A stretch of 64,000 bases of DNA from Prorocentrum cordatum (GCA_963575745.1 CAUYUJ010017866.1:62001-126000); one strand, 5' to 3'; shown: positions 32,521 through 42,978, counted from the stretch's first letter. The notes: generated by a model not told the origin, from the letters alone. A program made the numbers and translations.

Positions 32521-32883
32521 CGTCGGATCTCAGGGCCCTGGGGGTGGTGGCACAGGAATGCGGGTGCGCAGGCGTGCTCCGAGACGGCTCCAGGGGCGTA
32601 CGCCATGCCTCCGATCCCCAGAGGAAAGAGGGGGAAGGATCAGGAGTGTGTGGCTCCCATCGTACTTGAGGACCACGTCCCAGACATGATTTCGAGCACC
32701 CAGAAAAGTATCGAAACACTATCGAACGAGTATCGCCTCCCAGGGCCCGACACTTGAAAACCCTCCAGTTGCGGTGCGTTCCTGGTGCCCGATCTTTTTC
32801 CGTGTGATCGAGGCCGAAGTAGGTTGGAACATCCTAAGATCAAGAGGAAGAGGATGGACTGGACGACGACGACGGCGGTTGGA

Positions 32884-33137
32884 GTAAGGAGGAGGAGAGC
32901 GAGGAGGAAGTCGACGACGAGAAGATTCTTGATGTTCTGGGGGCCTTGTCGAGATCCCAATCGTGGAGCTTCTTTGGGTCAAATGAGTCCGTCGGGGGTC
33001 GTCGCTGGGAGTAAGGAGGAGGAGAGCGAGGAGGAAGTCGACGACGAGAAGATTCTTGATGTTCTGAGGGCCTTGTCGAGATCCCGATCGTGGAGCCTCT
33101 TTGGGTCAAACGAGTCCGTCGGGGGTCGCCGCTGGGG
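32884..33137 (+). repeat. 127-bp tandem duplication with coding character
   Basis: Two near-identical units start at 32884 and 33011, each beginning GTAAGGAGGAGGAGAGCGAG. Each reads SKEEESEEEVDDEKILDVL and SWS.FGSNESVGGRRW. The few differences include two silent changes. As the period is not a multiple of three, the copies are in different frames and the first ends in a stop. It may be a duplicated exon, but I do not recognise the peptide. Confidence 0.5.
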
Positions 33138-33197
33138 CCTCCTTCGCTCCAAGTTGGTCAATGCGGGTTGCTGGGGGGAGGGTGTCCGGGACAGGCC

Positions 33198-33370
33198 TCG
33201 GAAAAAAATAGCGAACACTCATGCCACAGTCATCTGTCAACGCCTCCCCCTCTCCCCAGTGTTCAAAGTTGGCGGTGTGTCTGATGAGTTGTACCTCGAC
33301 CGCAGTCTCCCCCGCGCGTGCCAACTTTGAGTTTTGGGGGGAGAGGGTGTTCACTAATTGTTTCACTCTA
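33198..33370 (+). repeat. Dispersed repeat of about 170 bp, copy A
   Basis: From GCCTCGGAAAAAAATAGCGAAC to GGTGTTCACTAATTGTTTC, with inner CAAAGTTG...CAACTTTG inverted arms. A close second copy is at 50878-51050. It has no coding capacity. Confidence 0.65.
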
Positions 33371-34169
33371 CTGGAGGGAGCCGGCTCACGACCCGAAAAC
33401 CTTCCAAGGGTCGGCGGATGTTTTCACAAGTATGCAGAAGCTCATGGCGTCCTCATGGAGGCGATTTTGGTGTGTCTTGGCTTCCTGGTGGCCTCTTCGG
33501 GTGCTTCTTGGGGCCTCGTTTGGGCCTCTGGGGGGCCCCCCCTGGGGCTTCTGGGGTGCTTCACGGGGACCTGTTGGCGGTCTCGGGGGTCATTTTCGGG
33601 AGGAGGGCTCGACATGTTGGTTCTTGTTCCACATCTCGGGGCTCTCTTGAGGCCCTCTTGAGACTTGGGGCTGTCTTGGGCTGTCTTAGGGGCTCTTGGG
33701 CTGTGCTGGTGCCGTCTTGGGCCATCTGCGGGCCCTCCTGAGGGCGAGAACGTTGAAATCTGTCAAACCTCACGGGAATCAAGGGGTTTGGGCTCTTGGG
33801 GTGCCTCTTGGAGCGCTCTTGGTGTAATGGGGGCCTCTTGGGCCGTCTCGAGGACAACTTGAGCGTTTAGGAGCGCTCTTGGGCCGTCTCGGAGCCCTCT
33901 TGGCCCGTCATGGGGCCCTCTTGGGATTCTCTTGGCCCGTCTTGGGGCCCTCTTCCTTTTCCGAGGGTCCCCGAAGGGAGTTGACGAGCTCGTGCCCCCC
34001 GCCCCCCGTGAAGGGCCCCCCTCTAGCAGGAGTTTAGAGCCCAGGGGAGGGGGATAGGGGGAGGGGGACAGCCAACCATCTCCCACACCCTTTCCCCCCT
34101 GGCAGCCGGGGGTCGCCGGAGTTTTGCAAATCCGCGGCCCCAGGGCTTCCGAGCCTGGCGCCCACAGCA

Positions 34170-34265
34170 GCCATAAACCACCGACGACGACAGCGACGAC
34201 GACGACGACGACGACCTCGACGGTGCCGACGTCGACAAAGACGACGCTAACGACAGTCATTGAGT
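34170..34265 (+). repeat. Thr-rich (ACG)n module, left side of the LINE insertion
   Basis: (ACG)n then ACCTCGACGGTGCCGACGTCGACAAAG reads TTTTTTSTVPTSTKTTLTTV on the plus strand. The same module recurs right of the LINE at 42080-42378. The last bases, ACAGTCATTGAGT (34253-34265), are the target-site duplication. Confidence 0.6.
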
Positions 34266-34323
34266 GATGATGATGATGGTGAATGAAGCAAACTAACCAA
34301 GGAATAGCTCCATTGCAATAAGA

Positions 34324-36534
34324 CTAATCTCCACCAGCTGGACCAGCCTGGCGTAGTCGCTGTGCACGATCATCAGCAAGAATATGAAGTCCCAACTCAC
34401 ATGCTGCTCTCATCATCCTTGCTCGCATTTGAAGTGTCGGAGCCTGGTCACGGACAATCCAGCCAGTCTTCGACGTAACCCTTGGTACACTTGTCAAAAA
34501 ATTTGCTTGGACACTATGCGTTGTGGCAATGAAGTCACGAGCTGCTTCATGGTATGGGCACTCAGCCCAGATATGTCTGAAAGAAGGCCACGGGTGGTCG
34601 CAGTGCGGACACGGATTCCCCGACTGGCGTCTCGTTTCTGATGATACTGCACCTGAGAGAAATATGCAAAGCAACTTCTTCTTGGCATCATCTAGGCCTC
34701 TGGCCCACTTTGAGTAGTACGGATGTGAAGGAACTTCAATATCAACGGACTCGATTTCTTCAGCATCTCTTCTTTTTGCATTGACTTGCTGAAGACACCT
34801 CAAACGGGCAACCTGCCGTAGGGCGTGCTCAGCTCGTCGCTGGTAGCGTTTGTCCTGATTCCTGCGAGTCCAAAATCTTGTCGTCTGAGGAGCACACAAG
34901 CTTCGCACTGCATCCAGGACACGATGATCATCACGAGGGTCACACTCAAGTAACACTCCCTGCTGCTCAGAAAATCTGATGAGGGTGAGGCCGAGGATAG
35001 CTGCATGCGCACTCAGCGAGTGCTCCAGAAACTCCGACCACTCCAGGGACTCATCCATCACTTGGAAAGCATATAACGCTGCACCATATCTGGGATGCAG
35101 GTGTATTCTTTGAGCCCACCATCGGCCATGACACCACCACTTCGTGGACGTCCTGATAATAGCCCTATGCAGAAGCCGAGGTACGTCATCAGGAACCGGT
35201 GCAACCACAGGCGCCGCCCAATACCATAACGGTCGTATGTAAGAGACAGCCAGGCGCTCACGAACATCTGAACCACCTGGGATGGACTTCAGCGTCTCGA
35301 TGGCCTGGTAAACTTTCTGCCATCCCTTCCTTGGCAGGATCGGGTACTCTGGATCGGCTGGACGACACTTCAACCCCAAATGTTCAACGACACGTGGTGG
35401 ATCATCATCTCGGCTCCAACGTTGACGTTTGTTCTGGTTCTCAGCGAACCCCACATCTTGATCAAACTTTGTCGTGAAAGACAGCTCCTCATCGACGATG
35501 GCACTCGTAGCATTTGTCAAGCTTCGATCGCCCATGTAGGCCATTCCACCACTGGGCTGCCACGGTACAAGACAGGCGCACATACCCGCAGGAGCAACTG
35601 CATCCCCCTGCGGCAATCCACGCTCAACATAAATTGGGCTCGTCATCTCGCCTGCGACGCACAAATGTCGTGGGCCTCGCCAGGCCGCGAGGGCGGTGAA
35701 GACGGCACTGAGCGGAACTTCCTCTCGAAGAAGGGCCTCCACTCCGATCTCATGATCGATATTGTCATAAGCACGGGACAGATCCATCTCAGCCCCAGCC
35801 TCGGAATTTGAAACCTCAGCAAGCCACTTGGCAATGGCTTTGACACATGAGATTCCACGCTTGCACGCCCATTGGTTGGACGTGGGAGTTGGTAAAGAAG
35901 TCGCCAACGCAGACATCCAACATCTCAAGAGTAATGATCCAACTGAAATCGGCCGAAGATCAGTCTCGCTTTTTGGAATACCGACCACCCTCCAACCAAA
36001 CACCATATCACTGAAATTCTGTGGAAGATGACCCTGACGTTCGACAGCCCAGAGCGATGTTTGGCACCACAACTCGTGTAGCTCCAGGATCAGCTCAGGA
36101 AACAACTTTCGCACAGCTCGCAACTCATGTGCTCCCCACCCGTCAAGGCCGGCAGCACCTTTTGCATGTGCAATGATGTGATCCAGTGTCTCAACTGAAG
36201 GCAACCAATCCACTGGCTTGTCTGATTTTGGAAACTCAACATTGTCTGCATATCCTTTCCAAGCACGTACATGTTGGTGAGCACGATCAGGAGGGCCATC
36301 TGGGCACCACTGTCGCTGCCAATCATCTCGCATTTCTTTGGCCCCGAAGGGCGGTGCTGGTGCTGACTGCCGAAAGATCGGAGTCGTCAGCTTGTAGAGA
36401 TCCCTCGACCATGTCGCGAACCTCTTCTTCCACTCCTTGGACTTTTGCTGCTGCATGACTTTGTTCTCCTTCGCGATGGCGGTGGAGACAATCTCGAGAG
36501 CGTCAGCGTACGTTGGGAGGCATCCTTCGGACAC
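34324..36534 (-). pseudogene. LINE 2 reverse transcriptase with C-terminal zinc finger
   Basis: 736 codons. Landmarks in order: GLDGWGAHELR, VVGIPKSETDLRPISVGSLL, AEMDLSRAYDNIDHE (motif A, Asp251), VERGLPQGDAVAP (motif B), MAYMGDRS (motif C; residues 333-336 read YMGD instead of YxDD), a thumb/connection region with RERLAVSYIRPLWYWAAPV, and near the end CPHCDHPWPSFRHIWAECP, a C-x2-C-x8-H-x4-C finger. The protein would copy element RNA at the nicked target. The Gly in motif C differs from Asp by one base in the codon (GGC versus GAC), so loss of polymerase activity by point mutation is likely. It is in a different frame from the upstream endonuclease; the shift lies near 36534. Confidence 0.85.
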
Positions 36535-38369
36535 AAGATACCGTCCATGCCCGCCTGGCCAAACTGCTGCAGGTGCTTGCCACTCAATACCTCGTCAGGT
36601 GTGTGCTCACCACCCGCGCGTATGTAGTTTGAATACCGTCGATGAAGCCGCAGTAGCCTCCTCAACGCAATCGTCCGCTCAGGTCGGTGCACTGATCCAG
36701 TCCCAACTGGGCGCGTGGAAGGCGCCGATCCCTTTGGCCTTTCGGCCTGCCTGTTCATGATGACGAGGTCGTGCTCCACTGCAATGCGTAGCCCAAGCTC
36801 TGCACGTCTATGCCATCGCTGCCAAGCTTCATACAGAGAGGAAGGGCCCATCTGCACGTGCTGGTCACGCTGATCAAGTTCACCTTGAAGCTGCTGACAT
36901 TCTTCCTCTGGCGGCACTCGCTGGAGGACATAATCAGCTGTATGATGGAGTCGTACCATGGCCCTGGTCCACAGGGGAACTTGAATACGATATCTGACAA
37001 GCCCATGGTGCGGGATGCCAGGAAGTAACTTCATACCTTCGCACTGCGGAGGCTGAGCTGCGAGACTACCAAAGAAGATCGCTCTCGTCGGCGTCGTCGC
37101 AACTGCTGTTGTTGGCACAGTCTGCTGTGCCATCTGGAAGCCTGGTCCCAGCAAGTGCTGGTACGCATTCCTCCCATTGAGATCCCCGAAGATGAAGATG
37201 GGGTGGCCATCAATGCCTAGGCACTGGACGTACTGCAGGAAGTGGGAAAACCACTGCATGCTGAACTCCTGCGGCGCGTAGACCGAAAGGTAGGTCGCCA
37301 CCGCCGTGCGTATGCCCACCATACGATGGGAGAGGGTGTCGTCCCGTATGACTGTAGCTCGCCCTGCACGTGGTCGCCACAGGATAGCTGTCCCACCCTG
37401 TCTCACCGCAACCCGAGATCCACTTGGTGGTGGTGTCGAGCAAGCACACGAAAACCCAGCTTTCTTTGCAATATTGATAATCCAACGTTGGTGAGTAGAC
37501 TGTTGACGTATCTCCTGAAGCGCAATAATATTGACATCATCATCTGCCATGCTGTCTTCGGGGATCGTCTGAAGTCGAGCTTTGGTTAAGGATGTAACAT
37601 TGATTGTGAGGACTCGTGTCGAGGTGGATACCATGGTCTCCTCGTCCTCTGACCCCTCAGCCACTTGGGGTTCATCTCCACCGCCCCGAAGAGGATCATG
37701 GTCTGGAGTGAAACATTCTACAGGATCTGCACGTGAGGCCTCCCCTGCCACTGCCCAGTCTTCGTTGCTACCAAAAGGCCAGTGAGGCGCGTACGCCCAT
37801 CCGTGACAAGGGAGATCCTCACTTGAATACGTGAAACTTTCCACAGAAACTTGGTGAGACCCTCCGTGCACCTCAGGTAACTTCAGGTACTCGTGGAGGT
37901 ACTTGGTGTAGCTGCAGCTAGTGCTGGCACGTGAAGCCTCCCCCGCCACTGCCCAGCCTTCGTCTTCAACGAAAGGCCAGTTAGGCGCAATGGCCCATCC
38001 GTGGCAGGGGAGAAGATCACATATACTCGTGAAACTTTCCACAGAAACTTGATGAGGCCCACCCTGGATCTCAGCGTACTTCTGGCCCTCATGGGGATAC
38101 GTAGTGCTGCCACAACTTGCTTTGATACATGGGGCCTCCCCTGCCACTGCCCAGCCTCCCTTCCCCACAGGAGGCCAGTGGGGCGCAAACGCCCATCCGT
38201 GACAGGGGAAACCCTCACTTGATCTCAAGATACTGGTATCAAGAAAATGATAGAACCTTCCATTCACTCCGCATAACTTCGACAAGTCGCGGAGGTACGT
38301 GGTGCTGCTGCAACTCGTGCTGGCAGTCTGGGGCCCACCAAGGGCCTCGGTAAGCCCCCTTGGGATTTG
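36387..38369 (-). pseudogene. LINE 2 tandem-repeat segment plus AP-type endonuclease
   Basis: In frame with ORF1 after a single TGA (38370-38372). The first 190 residues counted from 38285 carry repeats with an exact 66-residue period: PCHGWA at residues 27, 93 and 159, each with WAVAGEA about 15 residues later and HQVSVESFT before the next; a partial unit lies upstream. The endonuclease follows: TRVLTINVTSL (Asn229), NIIALQEIRQQ (Glu258), YLSVYAP, FIFGDLNGRN (Asp368, Asn370), then GIPHHGLV where SDH or PDH would be expected. The frame then overlaps the RT frame and ends at 36387 in unrelated sequence, so the switch is near 36534. The function of the repeats is unknown. Confidence 0.8.
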
Positions 38370-41300
38370 TCACTCGGCAGCAGCAGCAGGTCGGCGTAGC
38401 GCTGCTGCTGGTCGCCTGCGCGCCCAGCCTCTGGCATGTGTCGCCTCCCGCTTCATGGCCGCCTTCTTCCGCTCTGCAATCTTGCGCCTGTAGGCCGCTA
38501 GAGTACGCTGCCCAGGCCTGTTGAAGTAGTCCTGCTGCCACTTCTTCAAGTACTCTTTGTTCTCTGGCTTCGCGGACCACTTCCGATGATTGGCCAACGT
38601 CTTCTCGTATCGTTTCGCCCAAACATCTTTGCCATGAAGTCGTTCCTTCACTTCATTTGCCTTCATGGTACGGTCCAGCCGCTTTGTACACGGTTCAAGC
38701 TTCAACTTGGCAATCGTTCTTTGTATTCCACATCTCGTGCACGAATAACAAGTATCAGTTTGCCTCTTCGTCTGTCTGGTGGTCGCACTCGCTTCCAGTA
38801 CGTGGCAGACGTTTGGCTTGAAGTCAGGGTCGAGCTTGTCATACCATTCACAGTAGCGTAACCAAGCTCTCTGCCGTACTGCACGGTTTCGCCCAGGTAT
38901 AGCAAATTGTCGGTTTGCTTCTCCTTGAGCTTCCTTCGTCTTCCCAGGGGGTGTGATCCCGACGCAGTAACGCCAGTGAACCCGTGCCTCCTGAGCTCTT
39001 TCACAAGCTTGCTCTCGAGTTGGGAGCCAACCACAACTTGGGCACTTCAAATGCGCTGACCGTGAGACATCCACCGGCGCGCATGGCTCCAAGTCTGCAG
39101 CTTCATCAGGAACAGCTTCAGCAGGGCCTGCCGCTGGTGCGCTTGCTCTGGACTTCCGTCGTGACTTGGGCGTGACACCTAATAAGGACCTCGCCCTCTT
39201 GACCTCAGACGTCGTAGATGCCGCCGATATTCCAAAGAAACTCCTCGCGGCATCCTCGTCGAAATCGTCGTCCTTGTGGCTGCTGGATGCTGCCGCGCTT
39301 TTGCCTCCTCCCGTGAAGGCATCTGGGCATGGTAGGGCCGCTTCACACCATTGCTGGGCAACTTCTCTGGTGAGCGATGCTTTAGGGCGCAGCAATTGGT
39401 AGTGCTGATCTTTCAACATGACCCATACTACTCTGCCGTACTTCTTGGGGCTCGTGTGAAGGGTCCACCTGCCCCCATTGGTATCTGGATTGAATTTCCA
39501 TATACGAATACCAACTCTTGCGGCGATAGAGGTACACCTGATTGTAAGAGAATCAGCCATTTTCCCACACGTTCCAATTCTTTGAATATCTGCGCCCGTA
39601 GCTCCGAACTTCTGCTTGTTCTTCTTCACCTCCCCCGCCACCAGGAGACGCAAAGATTGCTGGACACGTCCACCAGGGACCAGCTCGTTGGCGGGTACAG
39701 GCTTGTGTCCAGGCTTGAGCTCATGAAGACCAAGGCCCACGGCTATGTATGCACAATCACCTTGCCCTCCATTGTCTTGTATATCGCAGTGCTCCTTCCA
39801 CGGTGGGTCTGGAGCTGCTGCTCTCGCTTGTTTGGCCGCTCGAGCTCCCGCAGGGGCTGCTTCGGCTGGTCGACGATGTTGATGGTCACCTTCAGTACCC
39901 TCAGCAGCAGCAGCAGGTGGCGCTGGAGGCGGGTCTGGAGGTGCTTCATCATCTGGCTTTTCTTCATCCTGCGTGGTGAAGGTGACCTTGGGCGGTGCTA
40001 CCCCCCACACACTCTGAGCTTTGACTCCTTGCGGTCGTTCACGATCCTTCCGCTGCGGTGGCTTCGCTGGTGTGACGATGACCCCACTGCTGAAGTTGTA
40101 CGCCTTGTCATTCTGCGAGCACGCTGCAGCAAGGTCTCCACGAAAAAACCATGTGCGTCGTCCCGTACGTGTCGGTGACGTTACATTCGTCCATCCTCTC
40201 TGGATTGCCCAGGTTGAAAGATCCTCGGGCGCTGCCCACTCCGCTGGTGCACGCTGAACCGCCCACCTAGGGAGGAGGTCCGATCCAACTTGCTTCTCAC
40301 TGAGCACCCCAAGGGGCGCATCATCACTTGGGCGGCACAAAAGGCGACCTGCAACCGTGGCCGCTGTTGCAACCACTCTGTTCCAGTACTCGTCGACGGA
40401 CTCGTCCTGCCTCTGCTTGAACCACCGCGGCATGATCTTGGACTGCTGGTAGTTGCAGAAAACCCCTTTCGGGAGCTTCTCCTCCAGGAACTTTGGTATG
40501 GCATCGGTCTTGATGATCAGCAGCATTGTGATCTCACTTTCATAATTGAGAGCCCCCTTTGTGCGAACAGTATGCCTGCACAACTCTGCATTGAATTCAA
40601 TAGACGGGAGGCTGGCTGGCTTCTGCGACGCTCGTCCGAAAACATCATCATCAGCAAAATTCTTGGCACACGTCAGTCTCATCACCGTAGTGGGTGACCT
40701 CGGGGCCTGGTATTCATCATCATCTTTGACTCCTTGCGGTAATCCTTGGCGCCTAGGCGCGCCGTCTCCGTAGTAGTAGATCTGGCACTTGAGAGGTGCT
40801 GAACCTTTCTCCCCAGATGTCAAAACTTCGTCTGCAATAGCCCCCTGGATATTCTCAGACATTGAAAAGACTATGAATGTGGCTGCTGATCCGCAAGATG
40901 CAGTAAGCCAATCATATGCTGCATGATATTCCACCATCGTATTGCATACAATGATAGGAGGCTTCCCATTCTCATAGACTCGCTCCTTCAAGGACTGTGC
41001 CACCCAGATCGGCACGTCGTTCCCCCAGTCGCTCGTCAGAATTCTAGGTATTGGCCTCGGTCCCTGCTTGGGCGTGGGACTCGTGGACGTCGTTGAGGAA
41101 GAAGCGGCGACATTCTCAGCAGTAGAATCATCTTTGCTTTTCCCACGTTTAGTAGTCTCGACCCTCGGCAACATCACGCGGAGACGTTGCTGCACTTGAT
41201 ACTCATTCAAAGTGTAGTTCCCCTTGTCATACTTATCAAGAAGCTGGCGTATCTTCTGAAGTGTTGGCGGCTCGAGCTTGCGGCCCGCCTTCTTAGTATT

Positions 41301-41531
41301 TGGCGATGTCCCAGGCAGCACTGTCCCGCTCAGTGCACTCATCGCAACCGTAATGTTTTTGATCTGCTCAGCTAGGTCATCGATGCGCTTCCCCCGTCCA
41401 CGTCGAGCCCGTAGAGCGCCTTGCCCTGCACGGCCACCTGGGTGACCTTCACCACCGCCACCCAGCAGTGGATCCGCAGCACGTCCTGGTACTGGAAGTT
41501 GAGAATCATGAACTTCAGCCCCGAAGATCAC
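38370..41531 (-). CDS. LINE 2 ORF1: 1053-residue protein with OTU-type cysteine protease motif and Cys-rich C-terminus
   Basis: Residues 590-595 read GQGDCA within DNGGQGDCAYIAVGLGL, the OTU-like nucleophile loop with Cys593; QHYQLLRPK supplies His710, 117 residues later, a spacing usual for OTU domains (deubiquitinase-type cysteine proteases). Upstream is a region of about 450 residues without known motif, then a Pro/Ala-rich spacer. After the OTU domain come CPSCGW...H...C (about residue 829) and CYSCTRCG (about 929), which may bind zinc, and a basic tail ending RRPAAALRRPAAAAE. The first 45 residues look shifted: between about 41515 and 41393 another frame reads FMILNFQYQDVLRIHCWVAV, so two small indels near the start are probable. 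By position it is the element's RNA-binding/gag-like protein. Confidence 0.75.
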   Translation of the reverse strand: MIFGAEVHDSQLPVPGRAADPLLGGGGEGHPGGRAGQGALRARRGRGKRIDDLAEQIKNITVAMSALSGTVLPGTSPNTKKAGRKLEPPTLQKIRQLLDKYDKGNYTLNEYQVQQRLRVMLPRVETTKRGKSKDDSTAENVAASSSTTSTSPTPKQGPRPIPRILTSDWGNDVPIWVAQSLKERVYENGKPPIIVCNTMVEYHAAYDWLTASCGSAATFIVFSMSENIQGAIADEVLTSGEKGSAPLKCQIYYYGDGAPRRQGLPQGVKDDDEYQAPRSPTTVMRLTCAKNFADDDVFGRASQKPASLPSIEFNAELCRHTVRTKGALNYESEITMLLIIKTDAIPKFLEEKLPKGVFCNYQQSKIMPRWFKQRQDESVDEYWNRVVATAATVAGRLLCRPSDDAPLGVLSEKQVGSDLLPRWAVQRAPAEWAAPEDLSTWAIQRGWTNVTSPTRTGRRTWFFRGDLAAACSQNDKAYNFSSGVIVTPAKPPQRKDRERPQGVKAQSVWGVAPPKVTFTTQDEEKPDDEAPPDPPPAPPAAAAEGTEGDHQHRRPAEAAPAGARAAKQARAAAPDPPWKEHCDIQDNGGQGDCAYIAVGLGLHELKPGHKPVPANELVPGGRVQQSLRLLVAGEVKKNKQKFGATGADIQRIGTCGKMADSLTIRCTSIAARVGIRIWKFNPDTNGGRWTLHTSPKKYGRVVWVMLKDQHYQLLRPKASLTREVAQQWCEAALPCPDAFTGGGKSAAASSSHKDDDFDEDAARSFFGISAASTTSEVKRARSLLGVTPKSRRKSRASAPAAGPAEAVPDEAADLEPCAPVDVSRSAHLKCPSCGWLPTREQACERAQEARVHWRYCVGITPPGKTKEAQGEANRQFAIPGRNRAVRQRAWLRYCEWYDKLDPDFKPNVCHVLEASATTRQTKRQTDTCYSCTRCGIQRTIAKLKLEPCTKRLDRTMKANEVKERLHGKDVWAKRYEKTLANHRKWSAKPENKEYLKKWQQDYFNRPGQRTLAAYRRKIAERKKAAMKREATHARGWARRRPAAALRRPAAAAE

Positions 41532-41645
41532 GACCTCATCAAGAGAGATTTGATGCCCTGCCGACGGGGCGATGTCGCTGAACTTGGCCTCGGCACGGGG
41601 TGCCGTCCCGCCATCACCACTTGGAGGTGTCCAGCATCGTATGGC

Positions 41646-42380
41646 ACAGTCATTGAGTCAAAAGCCATCCAATCCTGACGCCCACGACAGTCATAAACCA
41701 TCCAGGCCTATCCGGATCTTCCGCTTCCAGTGCCTCGCGTCGGGGCTTGGGAACATCTCGGCCTCTACGAGTCCTCTTGGAACCGTGTGGGAACCCATCG
41801 ATCGAAAAACAGGGCGGCGCCATATGAGGGAAACCACGCCGACCACTTTTTGGGACACCCTCATTATGGTCGGCGATACTTTTCCCGACAAGTGGTCGCC
41901 TCGCCCTGCCTCCAGTCTTTCCGAAGCTTCCGCGTTTAATGCCTCGCCCTCACGCAGCCCAAAGGGGCTTCCGAGCGGCCGAAGAGTGCATCCAAGAACA
42001 CCGAGTGCACCCCCGACACCTCCAGAAACCCGAAGAGAATTATTAATCGCTTTTTGAGAAGCCATCTGGAGTCTTCAGACGCTCCAGATAACCAGACGAC
42101 GACGACAGCGACGACGACGACGTCGACCAAGACGACGTCGAAGAAGACGACTCCCACGACAGTCATGAACCATGCAAGCCTGACGCTAACGACAGTCTTA
42201 AATCATGCAAGCCTTCCCTGGTCCTCCGCTTTTAGTGCCCCGCGTAGCACCCTAGGGTCATCCCAGCAGTCTGCAGAGACTTCAGACAACCCGACGACGA
42301 CAGCAACGACGACGACGACTTCGACAAAGACGACGTCGAAGAAGACGACTCCCACGACAGTCATGAACCATGCATGACAG
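41646..42380 (+). repeat. Right-hand target-site duplication and Thr-rich 198-bp repeat modules
   Basis: ACAGTCATTGAGT (41646-41658) is followed by diverged, then clear copies of a module: (ACG)n, TCGACCAAGACGACGTCGAAG, CCCACGACAGTCATGAACC. Two clear copies are 198 bp apart (CCCACGAC at 42153 and 42351). The plus frame reads TTTTATTTTSTKTTSKKTTP and stays open from 42054 to 42377. It could be duplicated Thr-linker exon material of the host gene or only a minisatellite. Confidence 0.6.
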
Positions 42381-42978
42381 CCAACCTCCCCCACACCTCC
42401 CTTTTCCCCCTCCACCACGCCTCCTTTGCCCAAACTCCCGCTAGCTGCTGCGCCAGCAACGCCGCCATCGCATCCGCAGACCCGACAGCGCGAGCCCCAG
42501 CCTTGCAAAACGCACATCACTTCCCGTTCTTCTCTGGTCAGATGTTTGTAAATCCGCGGCCCCAGAGCTCCCGACCCCCTCCCCAGGGGTAGTTCTCCGT
42601 GCGGATCCATGCTTGACTGTGACCAGTGACCAGAGGCTCGAGAAAACGGGCCTCTGGAGGCCAAACTCGAGGAGAAACGCTCAGATTGAAACAGCACGTG
42701 CTCTGGATGGGGCAGAAGTGCCCCCCCCTGGATCCGCTGGGGGGGGTCGGGCACGTGCTGTCGGAATGGGTGGAGAGGGGGGGAGGAGGAGGATGAGGAG
42801 GGGGAGGAGGATGGAGGGGGGCGGGATGGGGCAAGCTCCGTCGGCAGGTGGATCTCCACCCGCGGAGAAGTGCCCCCATCCGGAGTCTCGCCAGACGTCT
42901 GCGTGGCCCCAGACATCAAACGGGGAAGCCTCAGCTCGGGATCCCGCCCGCAGGGCCGCGCCTTTTGGGCCGCCCGAG

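Larger units (their letters stand above)
34266..41645 (-). mobile_element. Non-LTR retrotransposon (LINE 2) with OTU-protease ORF, antisense in intron
   Basis: ACAGTCATTGAGT at 34253-34265 and again at 41646-41658 flank the element as a 13-bp target-site duplication. The 3' end on the minus strand is a short (CAT)n tail (34266-34280), as in many LINEs. The order is: gag-like ORF1 with an OTU motif, a 66-residue tandem-repeat segment, AP-type endonuclease, reverse transcriptase, CCHC-like C-terminal finger. Removing the insert joins the two flanks into a continuous repeat module, which supports the borders. One stop and at least one frameshift interrupt the coding; several catalytic positions are changed. 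At 7.4 kb it may be nearly full length, but the 5' end could be truncated. Confidence 0.85.
32326..42978 (+). other. Intron of 10.65 kb, GT-AG, hosting an antisense LINE
   Basis: Donor AG|GTGCCGGGCGGC and acceptor AG|GTGCGCCCGGCGGC are near-identical direct repeats. Contents in order: a dispersed element of about 140 bp (32380-32520), a 127-bp tandem duplication (32884-33137), a 170-bp dispersed repeat (33198-33370), degenerate CTTGGG repeats (33470-33960), Thr-rich modules (34170-34260 and 41659-42380) and the LINE 34266-41645 on the opposite strand. The part 42380-42978 has no other feature than GGGGGG and GGA-rich stretches. Confidence 0.75.

Noticed and set aside
41391-41531. The annotated first 45 residues of LINE 2 ORF1 as a genuine N-terminus
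   Set aside because: Another frame over the same bases gives a more protein-like sequence (LNFQYQDVLRIHCWVAVVKV) that rejoins ORF1 near 41393 at a run of five C/G, so small indels are more likely.
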